Positions 25,556-33,944 of a stretch of DNA of 55,716 bases are shown in pieces; the stretch's first letter is position 1, and each line of letters begins with the position of its first letter. The DNA lies in contig JALNWK010000017.1 of NCBI GenBank assembly GCA_023230925.1, positions 1-55,716 on the forward strand, written 5' to 3'. The notes beneath the pieces are model-generated. The model made no database searches, was not told where the DNA came from, and saw only the letters and a program-made list of their open reading frames with translations. A program made the translations under genes and the position numbers. Source of the stretch: Limnochordia bacterium (lineage in GTDB: Bacteria > Bacillota > Limnochordia > DUMW01).

Positions 25556-26881
25556 TCAAACAATAGACTTGGCATTCTTGATCCGCCAAGCCCGCTTTTC
25601 TATTTGTGCCTTGACTTCTTCTTCGTTTACTGTAAGCACTTTTCCTTTGTGAACCACAAATTCCCCGTTAACCAAGACGGTATCAACATCAGCCCAGCTA
25701 CCACTATAGATTAGTGATGATACAGCATCTTCTCTGGGATACCAGTGGCAACCACTAGTATCCAATAGTACTATGTCCGCCCTTTTGCCAATCTCTAAGG
25801 ACCCCAAATCTGGCCTTTTTAGGATAGCAGCAGCATGATTTGTGGCCATGGAGATGATCTGGGACGCAGGCAAAATACCGGGCTTCCCACTAATCCCATT
25901 ATGGATTAGGGCTGCAAGCCGCATTTCCCTAATGATATCCAGGTTATTATTACTAGCAGCTCCATCGGTACCATAGCACACCTTGACTCCAGCATTAAGC
26001 AACTCTATAACCGGGGCAATCCCTGAGCCTAGTTTTAGGTTGCTTCCAAGGCAATGGACTACACCAACCCCGGCCTCTTTCATCAACCGAATATCTTCAG
26101 TAGTCAAATGCACACAGTGGGCGGCAATGAGTTGGATCCGGGGATCTAGCAGTCCAGCCCGCTTAAGCATGGCCACCGGGGTAAACCCATAGGCCCTTTG
26201 ACTCTTCTCGACCTCTTGCTTCGTCTCAGCCACGTGAATATGCACTGGCAGATCTTGTCCAATGGCAAAATCCCTAATCCGCCTAAGAAATGGAATAGAG
26301 CAAGTGTAGGGCGCGTGGGGACCTAACGTGATCTTAATCCTTCCTGCGGCTCCATTGTGCCACCGGGCAAGCAGAGCATTGGTTTCCTCAAGACCCGCAG
26401 CTCCCTGATCGCGACCCTCGATAATCCCCCGGCAAAGGTAGGCACGGATTCCGATCTCCTCCACCGCCCTGGCGGTCTCGCCTTCATGGAAGTACATATC
26501 CACAAAGGTGGTTACCCCGGCTTTCAACATCTCGATACAGGCAAGGAGGCTTCCCCAGTAGATATCCTCTGGCTCCATGCACGATTCTGCCGGCCAGATA
26601 TACGAATTAAGCCACTCCCATAAATCCACATCATCCTTTAGTCCCCGAAGCAAAGTCATCCCTGCATGGGTGTGTCCGTTGATTAAGCCCGGCAGCGCAA
26701 CCAAGCCCTGGGCATCAAAGGCATTGATCCCCGGCAGGGTGAGGTGAGCCCCCAGATCCGCTATAACACCGTCTTTAATGTGTATATCCCCTTGTGTATA
26801 GACCCGCTGGACCTTATCACAAGTAATGATCTTAGCATTGGTAATGAGAAACTCGCCCTTAGGCAAGTCATCAATTAGCAA
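25556..26881 (-). CDS. mtaD: 5-methylthioadenosine / S-adenosylhomocysteine deaminase
   Basis: 441 aa, TTG start. Amidohydrolase fold of the TRZ/ATZ family: GLINGHTHAGMTLLRG with H70 and H72, then HVAETKQEV, AAHCVHL and the metal-binding Asp in CYGTDGAASNN. MtaD removes ammonia from methylthioadenosine or S-adenosylhomocysteine, giving the inosine forms. Its start overlaps the end of mtnA by seven bases, so translation is coupled. Next to mtnP and mtnA this suggests two exits for methylthioadenosine in the same operon. Confidence 0.9.
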   Translation of the reverse strand: MLIDDLPKGEFLITNAKIITCDKVQRVYTQGDIHIKDGVIADLGAHLTLPGINAFDAQGLVALPGLINGHTHAGMTLLRGLKDDVDLWEWLNSYIWPAESCMEPEDIYWGSLLACIEMLKAGVTTFVDMYFHEGETARAVEEIGIRAYLCRGIIEGRDQGAAGLEETNALLARWHNGAAGRIKITLGPHAPYTCSIPFLRRIRDFAIGQDLPVHIHVAETKQEVEKSQRAYGFTPVAMLKRAGLLDPRIQLIAAHCVHLTTEDIRLMKEAGVGVVHCLGSNLKLGSGIAPVIELLNAGVKVCYGTDGAASNNNLDIIREMRLAALIHNGISGKPGILPASQIISMATNHAAAILKRPDLGSLEIGKRADIVLLDTSGCHWYPREDAVSSLIYSGSWADVDTVLVNGEFVVHKGKVLTVNEEEVKAQIEKRAWRIKNAKSIV

Positions 26882-27897
26882 CTAGCAGACAACTCCTCTA
26901 TACTCTCCTTGTATGGCTCCCTTAGTACCCCGGATTCGGTAATGATCCCGGTAATCAGGTGATGGGGAGTCACATCAAAGGCGGGGTTCCATACCGAAAC
27001 ACCTGCAGGGGCAATCTGCTTCCCAAAGACGTGGGTTACTTCTTCCCATCCCCGCTCTTCAATGGGAATGTCCTCTCCTTTGGATAGCGTTCGATCAATT
27101 GTGGATGTGGGTGCCGCCACATAGAAGGGGACCCCATGCTCCCGAGCTAACACCGCCAATCCATAGGTACCGATCTTGTTGGCCACATCCCCATTGGCTG
27201 CCACTCGATCTGCACCGACAACCACTAGGGAGACTCGACCTAGTTGCATTAAGTACCCAGCCATATTGTCGGTAATCAAGGTTACTGGTATTCCATCAAC
27301 GAGAAGCTCCCAGGTGGTAAGCCGCGCCCCCTGTAAGTAGGGTCTTGTCTCACAGGCATAGACTGAGATGTCCTTCCCTGCCTCCTGGGCAGCTCGCATA
27401 ACACCTAGGGCAGTTCCATAGTCCACAGTGGCCAGGGCCCCGGCGTTGCAGTGAGTCAAAATAGCGGCTCCGTGGGGCACAAGTTTGGCACCAAACTGGC
27501 CCATCTGCTTATTAATCCTCACATCTTCCTCAGCCAAGGCCTTAGCTTTTTTCAACATATGACCATACAGATCATCACCTTGATACTCTTCCAGTGCCGT
27601 TAACATCTGGTCAATAGCCCAGAATAGGTTCACTGCAGTAGGACGAGTCTGCCGCAGAAGCTCTGCCGCCTCCTTAACCTTTTCGGGCCCTTTTTTGGCA
27701 GCCAAGACCAAACCGTAGGCTGCAGTAATCCCAATGGCCGGTGCCCCCCGGACCACCATTTCCTTAATACAAGAGGCGGCCTGTTCCGGTGTAGTGCATT
27801 CAATGGTCACTACTTCCAATGGTAGTTTTCTTTGATCCAGTAGAATCAACATCTCATTTTCCCAGACCACCGGTAACCTTCTTGTTGACAATGTCAT
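26875..27897 (-). CDS. mtnA: S-methyl-5-thioribose-1-phosphate isomerase
   Basis: 340 aa from the ATG at 27897, whose ATGA overlaps the mtnP stop and which follows AAGGGGAAGGG. Family motifs: VRGAPAIGITAAYG, HCNAGALATVDYGTALG with the catalytic Cys, and GADRVAANGDVANKIGTY with the catalytic Asp. It converts methylthioribose-1-phosphate to methylthioribulose-1-phosphate in methionine salvage. The phosphorylase product of MtnP is its substrate, so no MtnK kinase is needed. Confidence 0.95.
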   Translation of the reverse strand: MTLSTRRLPVVWENEMLILLDQRKLPLEVVTIECTTPEQAASCIKEMVVRGAPAIGITAAYGLVLAAKKGPEKVKEAAELLRQTRPTAVNLFWAIDQMLTALEEYQGDDLYGHMLKKAKALAEEDVRINKQMGQFGAKLVPHGAAILTHCNAGALATVDYGTALGVMRAAQEAGKDISVYACETRPYLQGARLTTWELLVDGIPVTLITDNMAGYLMQLGRVSLVVVGADRVAANGDVANKIGTYGLAVLAREHGVPFYVAAPTSTIDRTLSKGEDIPIEERGWEEVTHVFGKQIAPAGVSVWNPAFDVTPHHLITGIITESGVLREPYKESIEELSASC

Positions 27898-28652
27898 CCC
27901 TTCCCCTTCGCACATTGGCAGCCCCATTCCCTAGGCAGGCTTTTGATTAGATCCACCAGTAATGCCAAAAACAAATCCTCTTGCTCCTTCATTGCCAAGG
28001 TCACTTCCTGGTGAGTCAGTGCATTAGAGGTAAGTCCTGCACCAAAGTTGGTAACCAAGGCCAGAACCCCATAGCAAAGTCCAATTTCCCGGGCAAGAAC
28101 AGCCTCGGGAGCATTGGTCATCCCCACCACATCGCCCCCAAGTTGGGCGAACATGCGGACCTCGGCTGCTGTCTCAAACCGGGGACCTTCGGTACACACA
28201 TAACAACCATAACTACGATAGGTAATTCCCACCCTGCTGGCGATATCCTCGGCATACTCCCGTAAAGAGGAGCAATAAGGATAGGTCATATCCGTATGGA
28301 CAACCTGTTCATCGAAGAAGGTAGTGGGCCGGGTCTTGCTGAAATCCAGAAACTGGTCCGCGATGACTAACGTTCCCGGGGCTATTTCTTCTCGCAGCGA
28401 ACCTACGGCAGCAATCCCCAACACAGCTTCTACACCCAATTCCCGCAGGGCCCAAATATTCGCCCGATAGTTCACCCGGTGGGGTGGCAAATGGTGATCC
28501 GAGCCATGTCTGGGCATGAAAGCGACTAGACGATCACTTTCCTTTCCCAGGAAAACGGTGGCTTCGCCGTAGGGGGTTGGGACGAGGGTCCTCTCACTAT
28601 CTTGAAAGAACGGCAGCCCATATACTCCAGTTCCACCGATAATTCCGATCAT
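27894..28652 (-). CDS. mtnP: S-methyl-5'-thioadenosine phosphorylase
   Basis: 252 aa from the ATG at 28652 (site AAGGGAGGAG; ATGA overlap with yjbQ). Motifs: MIGIIGGTGVY phosphate loop, FMPRHGSDH, YVCTEGPRFETAAE and GMTNAPEAVLAREIG. It phosphorolyses methylthioadenosine to adenine and methylthioribose-1-phosphate, feeding MtnA. Members with these motifs may also accept inosine or guanosine, so the specificity is probable but not certain. Confidence 0.92.
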   Translation of the reverse strand: MIGIIGGTGVYGLPFFQDSERTLVPTPYGEATVFLGKESDRLVAFMPRHGSDHHLPPHRVNYRANIWALRELGVEAVLGIAAVGSLREEIAPGTLVIADQFLDFSKTRPTTFFDEQVVHTDMTYPYCSSLREYAEDIASRVGITYRSYGCYVCTEGPRFETAAEVRMFAQLGGDVVGMTNAPEAVLAREIGLCYGVLALVTNFGAGLTSNALTHQEVTLAMKEQEDLFLALLVDLIKSLPREWGCQCAKGKG

Positions 28653-29059
28653 CCCTGAGTCTCCTCCCTTAGAATCTGAATCCATACGGTTCTTGTCCTT
28701 GGTCCATCAAATTCAAAGAAAAACAAGCCTTGCCAGGTCCCAAGCAGCAGTCTTCCCTCAGCAATAATCACATTTCGGGAGGTACCAATTAGGCTGGCCT
28801 TGATATGCGCGTCGGAGTTTCCCTCACAGTGACGAAACTCACTGCTTCTTGGTACTAGTTCATCCAACTTGGTGGTAATGTCCTGGGCAACATCCCCGTC
28901 ACATCGTTCATTAATCATGATACCCGCGGTAGTGTGGGGGATGAATACACAGCAGATCCCTGAGGACACTCCCTGCTCATCAACAATACTTTGCACAGTT
29001 TGCGTAATCTCTATTACCTCAGTGCGCTCTTTGGTCTTCACGGTAAACGACTTATACAT
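28649..29059 (-). CDS. yjbQ: YjbQ / UPF0047 family protein
   Basis: 136 aa from the ATG at 29059, seven bases after AAGGAG; the longer frame upstream lies inside nth and is rejected. Motifs: FIPHTTAGIMINERCDGDV and the C-terminal GTWQGLFFFEFDGPRTRTV. The family is annotated as secondary thiamine-phosphate synthase because homologues rescue E. coli thiE mutants, but its physiological role is unknown. It overlaps nth by eight bases and mtnP by four, inside a coupled operon. Confidence 0.88.
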   Translation of the reverse strand: MYKSFTVKTKERTEVIEITQTVQSIVDEQGVSSGICCVFIPHTTAGIMINERCDGDVAQDITTKLDELVPRSSEFRHCEGNSDAHIKASLIGTSRNVIIAEGRLLLGTWQGLFFFEFDGPRTRTVWIQILREETQG

Positions 29060-29705
29060 CGGCATTCTCCTTTGCATAATACCTGCAAACATCAACAAGG
29101 ACGCATTCAGGGCAATTAGGTCTTCGGGCATAACACACACTACGGCCATGCCGAATCAGATTAAGATGAAAAGAATAGTAATCCGCGGGTGCAACCAGCT
29201 TTTGCAGAACACTTTGGGTCTTTTCGGCACTGGTCTTCTCATCCACAATACCTAGTCTTTTTGCGATCCGCCAGATATGGGTATCCACTGGAAAAACCGG
29301 CTTGTCAAAGGCAAACAGCAGGACGCAGGCAGCAGTCTTGGGGCCCACCCCATCAAGACTGGTCAAGAATGCGAAGGCCTCTTCGGTACTCCGTTGTTCC
29401 AGAAGGTCCAAGGATAACTCTCCACATCGGTTTTCAATAGCATGGAGAGCCTTCTTGATCCTAGGTGCCTTAGTTCGAGCCAGACCCCCGGGTCGAATCG
29501 CCTCTTCTATCTGGATAACGTCGGCGTTTTTCACCGCCTCCCACGTGGGGAAGCGCTCCTTCAACCGCCGAAAAGCCCGATCTCGGTTCTGATCATTGGT
29601 GTTCTGGGATAGAATCGTCAATACAAGCTCATCAATAGCTGCTTTTCTCTTTGTTAAGATCGGTCTACCGTATACCTGCTCCAGTCTGCCGACGATCGTG
29701 TCCAT
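29052..29705 (-). CDS. nth: Endonuclease III-like DNA glycosylase
   Basis: 217 aa. HhH-GPD fold: LTILSQNTND, the hairpin LDGVGPKTAACVLLF with the catalytic Lys, and VDTHIWRIAKRLG with the catalytic Asp. The C-terminal [4Fe-4S] cluster motif is C-x6-C-x2-C-x5-C (CYARRPNCPECVLVDVC). It should remove oxidised pyrimidines and cut at the abasic site. It opens the operon that continues with yjbQ and the methylthioadenosine genes, with no evident functional link to them. Confidence 0.9.
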   Translation of the reverse strand: MDTIVGRLEQVYGRPILTKRKAAIDELVLTILSQNTNDQNRDRAFRRLKERFPTWEAVKNADVIQIEEAIRPGGLARTKAPRIKKALHAIENRCGELSLDLLEQRSTEEAFAFLTSLDGVGPKTAACVLLFAFDKPVFPVDTHIWRIAKRLGIVDEKTSAEKTQSVLQKLVAPADYYSFHLNLIRHGRSVCYARRPNCPECVLVDVCRYYAKENADV

Positions 29706-29831
29706 AGCATTGGACCAGCTTCCGTGGGGAGGAGTGGTCCTTCACCTCCCAAACTATGGGGTAATCAGGCCTGTGTAATGAAATGCAAAAGTGTCCGTGT
29801 TCTAAGATTATCCTTATAAATATCCTCTATG

Positions 29832-31118
29832 TTATTCCCCAGTTTCGATCCACCAAACATCGTGACCTACCGGTGTCTTTACCGCAACTTCCATACCTAT
29901 ATTCTGATACTCATCTAAGACAAGGATCGCCCCAAATTTCTTCGCAACTTCAGCATAAACGTGAAACCCTGATTCATTAGGTGTGCAGGGCGGCACCACC
30001 AAGGCTCTTCCATTATACTCCTTCAGGAGAGTCTCAAGCTTCTCCAGACTTACATCGACAAACACAAAGGGCACCGGGCACATCATCTGCAGCATCCCTA
30101 TCTCCTCTGGATTGCGCAGAACCAACAAAGAACAGTCTTCATCGGCCAGTTGCATCCAATCGTCAGGAGAACACTCTTTAGCCCGTTGTCCAAGGTTAAT
30201 TTGGACAAGCTGTCTGCTGCTTGCCGTATAGACCCCTGCTTTCGTGGGCTTTTTGCCGGATATGTGGCATAGGGACTGTCTCATCAGTTCAATATGTTTA
30301 GGCGTCGTACCACAGCAACCACCAATGATGTTTGCTCCACTTTCAATAAACTGGGGTACATAGCTGGCCATTTCCTCAGGTGTCAGCTCATAGAAATCCA
30401 CACCATCAACTAATTTGGGAAGTCCCGCATTAGGCATCACCGAGACAGAATCCGCAATTGGGGCCATGGCTTCAATGATGTTGAGCATTCCCGCTGGCCC
30501 TAGGCCACAGTTGGCCCCAACAACGCTAGCACCAAGACTGGATAATACACATGCAGCCACTTGGGGAGAAGTACCCATCATGGTAAGTCCCGAATCCTCA
30601 AAAGTCATCTGAGCAATTACCGAAAGACCTGTACTCAAGGCCCCCAAAAGGGCAGCCCGGGCTTCAGCTAAGTCCAACATTGTCTCTACGATAATTAGGT
30701 CCACACCGCCCGCAGCCAGTGCCTGTGCTTGGGTCCGATACGCCTCATACACCTCATCAAAGGTAACTGTACCCAAGGGAGCCATCAGTTGTCCGGTGGG
30801 GCCCATGGAGCCAGCGACTAGCCGATCCTTGCCAGCCTTGCTTGCCGCAGACTTCGCCAACCGGGCCGCCTTTTCATTGATCTCCCAGACGTGTTCCTCA
30901 TAGCCATGTTGGGCTAACTTAAAACGGTTGGCCCCGAAGGTGTTTGTCTCCACCACATCAGCCCCAGCCTCTAAGTACACCCGGTGTACATTACTAACCA
31001 CATCAGGGGCCTTTAGATTATTTAGTTCCGGAAAGGCAAGGTCGCTTCTGTGTTGAAGCATCGTTCCCATTGCACCATCAAAGAGCAATGGTTCTTGTAA
31101 TCTTGATCTGATCAACAT
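29832..31118 (-). CDS. Homocysteine S-methyltransferase-like protein with unusual C-terminus
   Basis: 428 aa from the ATG at 31118, nine bases after AAAGGAG. Residues ~10-290 are a homocysteine-binding TIM barrel like the N-terminal module of MetH: LLFDGAMGTML, GADVVETNTFGANRFKL, and the zinc ligands in GANCGLG and GGCCGTTPKHI. The remaining ~140 residues do not look like the pterin, cobalamin or MTHFR modules that usually follow; I do not recognise them. It could transfer a methyl group from S-methylmethionine or a corrinoid protein to homocysteine. It stands alone just upstream of the nth operon, which fits methionine recycling. Confidence 0.8.
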   Translation of the reverse strand: MLIRSRLQEPLLFDGAMGTMLQHRSDLAFPELNNLKAPDVVSNVHRVYLEAGADVVETNTFGANRFKLAQHGYEEHVWEINEKAARLAKSAASKAGKDRLVAGSMGPTGQLMAPLGTVTFDEVYEAYRTQAQALAAGGVDLIIVETMLDLAEARAALLGALSTGLSVIAQMTFEDSGLTMMGTSPQVAACVLSSLGASVVGANCGLGPAGMLNIIEAMAPIADSVSVMPNAGLPKLVDGVDFYELTPEEMASYVPQFIESGANIIGGCCGTTPKHIELMRQSLCHISGKKPTKAGVYTASSRQLVQINLGQRAKECSPDDWMQLADEDCSLLVLRNPEEIGMLQMMCPVPFVFVDVSLEKLETLLKEYNGRALVVPPCTPNESGFHVYAEVAKKFGAILVLDEYQNIGMEVAVKTPVGHDVWWIETGE

Positions 31119-31169
31119 ACTCGCCACTCCTTTTATCTTAGTTCAACTATGCTTATTAGTGAAACAATG

Positions 31170-31201
31170 AGAAAATCCTGCTCCTTGGTAACAGAGCAGG
31201 A
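31170..31201 (-). terminator. Terminator after the lacI-family gene
   Basis: On the minus strand TCCTGCTC, a ten-base loop and GAGCAGGA are followed by TTTTC. It lies 31 bases past the stop of the LacI-type regulator. Confidence 0.85.
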
Positions 31202-31231
31202 CCTATTTCAGATTTATTTTGGTTGGACCGA

Positions 31232-32230
31232 CTAGACTTGCGATCCACAGGATGAACGCACAATCAAGCGGGGACAAAACACGATCCGCTCCGGAGGATT
31301 CTCCTCATCATTCGGGTTAGTTAGCATCTCCAGAAGCTTTGAAGCGGCCACAGAACCCATCTCCTCCATAGACTGACGCATGGTACTAAGACCAATAAAG
31401 TCCACAAGATCTATATCATCAAAACCCACGATAGCTAGCTTCTGCGGAATCTGAATCCCCGCCTTCTTAGCGTAGTCCATGATACCAATGGCCTGCTCAT
31501 CGCTAGCTGCAAAAATGGCTGTGGGAGTCACCCTAGAAAGTAAGGCTGTCGCAGCTTCATATCCTCCGGCTCGGCAGAACTCCGAATTTACCACCAGCTC
31601 ATGGTTGACTTCGATCCCGTGGTCCGTTAAAGCTTTCTTGTATCCCTGCAAGCGTTGTCGACTGGCATGATAACGCATCAGGCCGTTGACCATACCAATT
31701 TCCTTATGCCCTAGTTCAATCAGGTGGGTGACTGCTATTTCCGCCCCTCGGGCATTGTCCGAGACGATAGAAGTAAACTCATGTCGCTCGCTATCCACCA
31801 GTACCACTGGCAATCCGGCCTCTTGCAACAATTGACAGTGCCTATCCGTAAGGCGCAAATTGATCACAATAATGCCATCCACGGGTTTTTCGTAGGTTAT
31901 TCGCTCGAAGATCTCTTCCTTCTGCACCCGGTTTTGCACGTTGTAAAGGATAAGATCCCGACCAGAGTTATCCAGTTGGCCTTGAATACCCTTGAGGACT
32001 TCAATGAAGAACCGCTTCGTAAACTGAGGTACAATAACCCCCACCGTATTGGTACATCTTTTAGCCAAACTGCGCGCCACGGCATGGAGACGGTAATTGT
32101 GCTTGTCTATCACCTCAAGCACCTTCGCCCTTGTTGCGGGGCTAACATGGGGACTATCATTAAGCACCCGAGAAACAGTCCCCAGTCCCACCCCAGCCTC
32201 TTTGGCAATATCGCGAATAGTCAGACGCAC
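31232..32230 (-). CDS. LacI family transcriptional regulator
   Basis: 332 aa, GTG start after AGGAGG. The N-terminal helix-turn-helix is typical (TIRDIAKEAGVGLGTVSRVL), followed by the hinge RSLAKRCTNTVGVIVPQ and a periplasmic-binding-protein-like sugar-sensing domain. It follows the Gfo/Idh oxidoreductase by nine bases in one operon. A LacI-type operator lies at the operon promoter (33308-33321), so it most likely represses its own operon until a sugar or sugar acid binds. Confidence 0.93.
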   Translation of the reverse strand: MRLTIRDIAKEAGVGLGTVSRVLNDSPHVSPATRAKVLEVIDKHNYRLHAVARSLAKRCTNTVGVIVPQFTKRFFIEVLKGIQGQLDNSGRDLILYNVQNRVQKEEIFERITYEKPVDGIIVINLRLTDRHCQLLQEAGLPVVLVDSERHEFTSIVSDNARGAEIAVTHLIELGHKEIGMVNGLMRYHASRQRLQGYKKALTDHGIEVNHELVVNSEFCRAGGYEAATALLSRVTPTAIFAASDEQAIGIMDYAKKAGIQIPQKLAIVGFDDIDLVDFIGLSTMRQSMEEMGSVAASKLLEMLTNPNDEENPPERIVFCPRLIVRSSCGSQV

Positions 32231-32239
32231 ATTAACCTC

Positions 32240-33283
32240 CTACCTGCTATTGAGAAACGACTGAAAATCAATTGGCTTTCCTTGACGATGGGATTCATAC
32301 ATCGCCAATACCATGGCCATGGCCACCTTGCCCGCTTTACCATCAATGACAGGCTTACGCCCCGCTAGTAGGTCAGTGTAGTACTCCTCAATCTGACGGA
32401 TATGGGAAGGGCCCCAGTAACTCTTACCAAGCACTAAACCTTCCTTTTGGGTAATTGTAGTCTCTCGATTATCCACCTTGATGACGGCTTTCCCCTTATA
32501 TGAACCAATGACCTCAGCGATCCCATTCTCACCAACAATTTCCAGGTAAACCGGTGCATCATAGGCATAGAAGCAGTTGCCATAGAGACAACCCTGGGCA
32601 CCGTTGCCGAACTTGATGTATGCTTCCGCGACGTCATCCACCTTGATATAATCATGGGCATGGGTAGCGTAGGTCGCCCGGATGGTTTCCACATCACCGA
32701 CTAGCCATTGCATCAGGTCAATGGTATGAATCGCCTGGTCAATAAGAAACCCGCCGCCTTCTTTGTCCCATGTTCCTTTCCAATCGCTTCCTTTGTAATA
32801 TTCATCGGTTCGCTTCCAGGTAATGAATGCACGGGCACCCAGTATCTTCCCTAGTTTGTTACTATCAATGGCTTCTTTTACAGCAACAGAAGCGTCGTTG
32901 TATCGGTTCTGGAAAATAACACCAAGGGTCACACCATTTTTTTCTGCAGCTTCAATCATGGCATCAGCATCAGCTACAGAAAGAGCCATTGGTTTTTCCG
33001 TCAAGATATGCTTACCGGCATTTGCTGCATCAATTGCCATGTCCTTATGAAGATGGTGGGGCGTACAAATCTCTACAGCATCAATGTCATCCCGGGCCAG
33101 CATCTCCTTGTAATCTAGGTAATAATCCTTACAGTTGTACTTGACGGTGAAATCCTTGGCTCGGTCCTCTTTGATATCGCAGACTGCAACCAGTTCCGTC
33201 TGCTCAAGTTCATTCAGTGCTCGCGCGTGAACATTAGCTACTCTACCGCATCCAATAAGTCCAACCCTTACTTTTTGACCCAC
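32240..33283 (-). CDS. Gfo/Idh/MocA family NAD(P)-dependent oxidoreductase
   Basis: 347 aa from the GTG at 33283, eight bases after GGAGG; the more upstream in-frame GTG overlaps that site. Rossmann motif VGLIGCGRVANVHARAL, the conserved TEKPMALSVADAD with the catalytic-region Lys, and GGGFLIDQAIHTIDLMQWL with the expected His. It oxidises or reduces a sugar, inositol or amino-sugar; the substrate is unknown. It is first in the operon with the LacI regulator, so its substrate is probably related to the inducer. Confidence 0.9.
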   Translation of the reverse strand: MGQKVRVGLIGCGRVANVHARALNELEQTELVAVCDIKEDRAKDFTVKYNCKDYYLDYKEMLARDDIDAVEICTPHHLHKDMAIDAANAGKHILTEKPMALSVADADAMIEAAEKNGVTLGVIFQNRYNDASVAVKEAIDSNKLGKILGARAFITWKRTDEYYKGSDWKGTWDKEGGGFLIDQAIHTIDLMQWLVGDVETIRATYATHAHDYIKVDDVAEAYIKFGNGAQGCLYGNCFYAYDAPVYLEIVGENGIAEVIGSYKGKAVIKVDNRETTITQKEGLVLGKSYWGPSHIRQIEEYYTDLLAGRKPVIDGKAGKVAMAMVLAMYESHRQGKPIDFQSFLNSR

Positions 33284-33307
33284 TACCCATTCCTCCACAT
33301 TAGTATT

Positions 33308-33321
33308 TGGAACCGTTTCCG
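33308..33321. promoter_or_regulatory. LacI-family operator
   Basis: TGGAACCGTTTCCG is a 14-base near-palindrome that fits the LacI/CcpA-type consensus TGNAANCGNTTNCN with the central CG. It lies right at the predicted transcription start, between the -10 box at 33329 and the oxidoreductase start codon. Confidence 0.8.
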
Positions 33322-33328
33322 TATGTCC

Positions 33329-33357
33329 ACTTTACCCTGTTTGTTTTCAGTTGTCAA
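33329..33357 (-). promoter_or_regulatory. Promoter of the oxidoreductase-lacI operon
   Basis: TTGACA (33357-33352) and TAAAGT (33334-33329) are 17 bases apart on the minus strand. The operator directly downstream would block open complex formation or escape. Confidence 0.75.
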
Positions 33358-33643
33358 GATCTACAGTACCTACTATTTGCGCCATCGAAAGTCATCTTGA
33401 CTAAGACATTCAGGGGAAAATACGCCCTTTCCCTGGGCATCCTACAGGAAGTAGGAACTCTTCTGACCCACAGGGCAAACCTAAGGTATTGCACCCCGCG
33501 CAATTTTGGGGTATCATAAATGATTAGTGAAACAAGGGGAGAGCAGTCACGGTACTTAGATCAAACCCAAGCTTCACATTTCAGTTCACTACCACGTTGG
33601 CAGTAGTAAACTATTACTTCACATTGAATCAGGAGGGATCCGT

Positions 33644-33865
33644 ATGCCGACGTATGAATACAAATGCTCCAAGTGTGGTCGTTTCGAACAAGAGCAACGT
33701 ATCACCGACCCTGCCTTAGAGAAATGTCCAACCTGCGGAGAGCCTGTTAAAAGGCTAATCAGTCACAATGTCAATATTATCTTTAAAGGACCTGGTTTCT
33801 ACGTGACCGATAGCAGGAAAGAGACTCCAGCTTCCTCATCTGACAGTGAGCAGAAAGTCTCCTAG
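33644..33865 (+). CDS. FmdB family zinc-ribbon protein
   Basis: 73 aa after a perfect AGGAGG. The N-terminus MPTYEYKCSKCG and a second CPTCG 20 residues on form a zinc ribbon, followed by GPGFYVTDSRK, the usual end of the FmdB/CxxC-CxxC regulatory family. Its function is not known; homologues were linked to formamidase or amidase expression. It is monocistronic with its own terminator. Confidence 0.9.
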   Translation: MPTYEYKCSKCGRFEQEQRITDPALEKCPTCGEPVKRLISHNVNIIFKGPGFYVTDSRKETPASSSDSEQKVS

Positions 33866-33900
33866 GGTGAGAACCTCCGCTTTTGTTTCTTTATCAAGTT

Positions 33901-33942
33901 AAACGATGACTTTGGTGATACCAAAGTCATCGTTTTTCTTTT
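33901..33942 (+). terminator. Terminator after fmdB-type gene
   Basis: A long stem AAACGATGACTTTGGT/ACCAAAGTCATCGTTT with a three-base loop continues into TTCTTTT. It may also stop transcription from the convergent decarboxylase operon, whose last gene ends at 33945. Confidence 0.9.
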
Positions 33943-33944
33943 CG

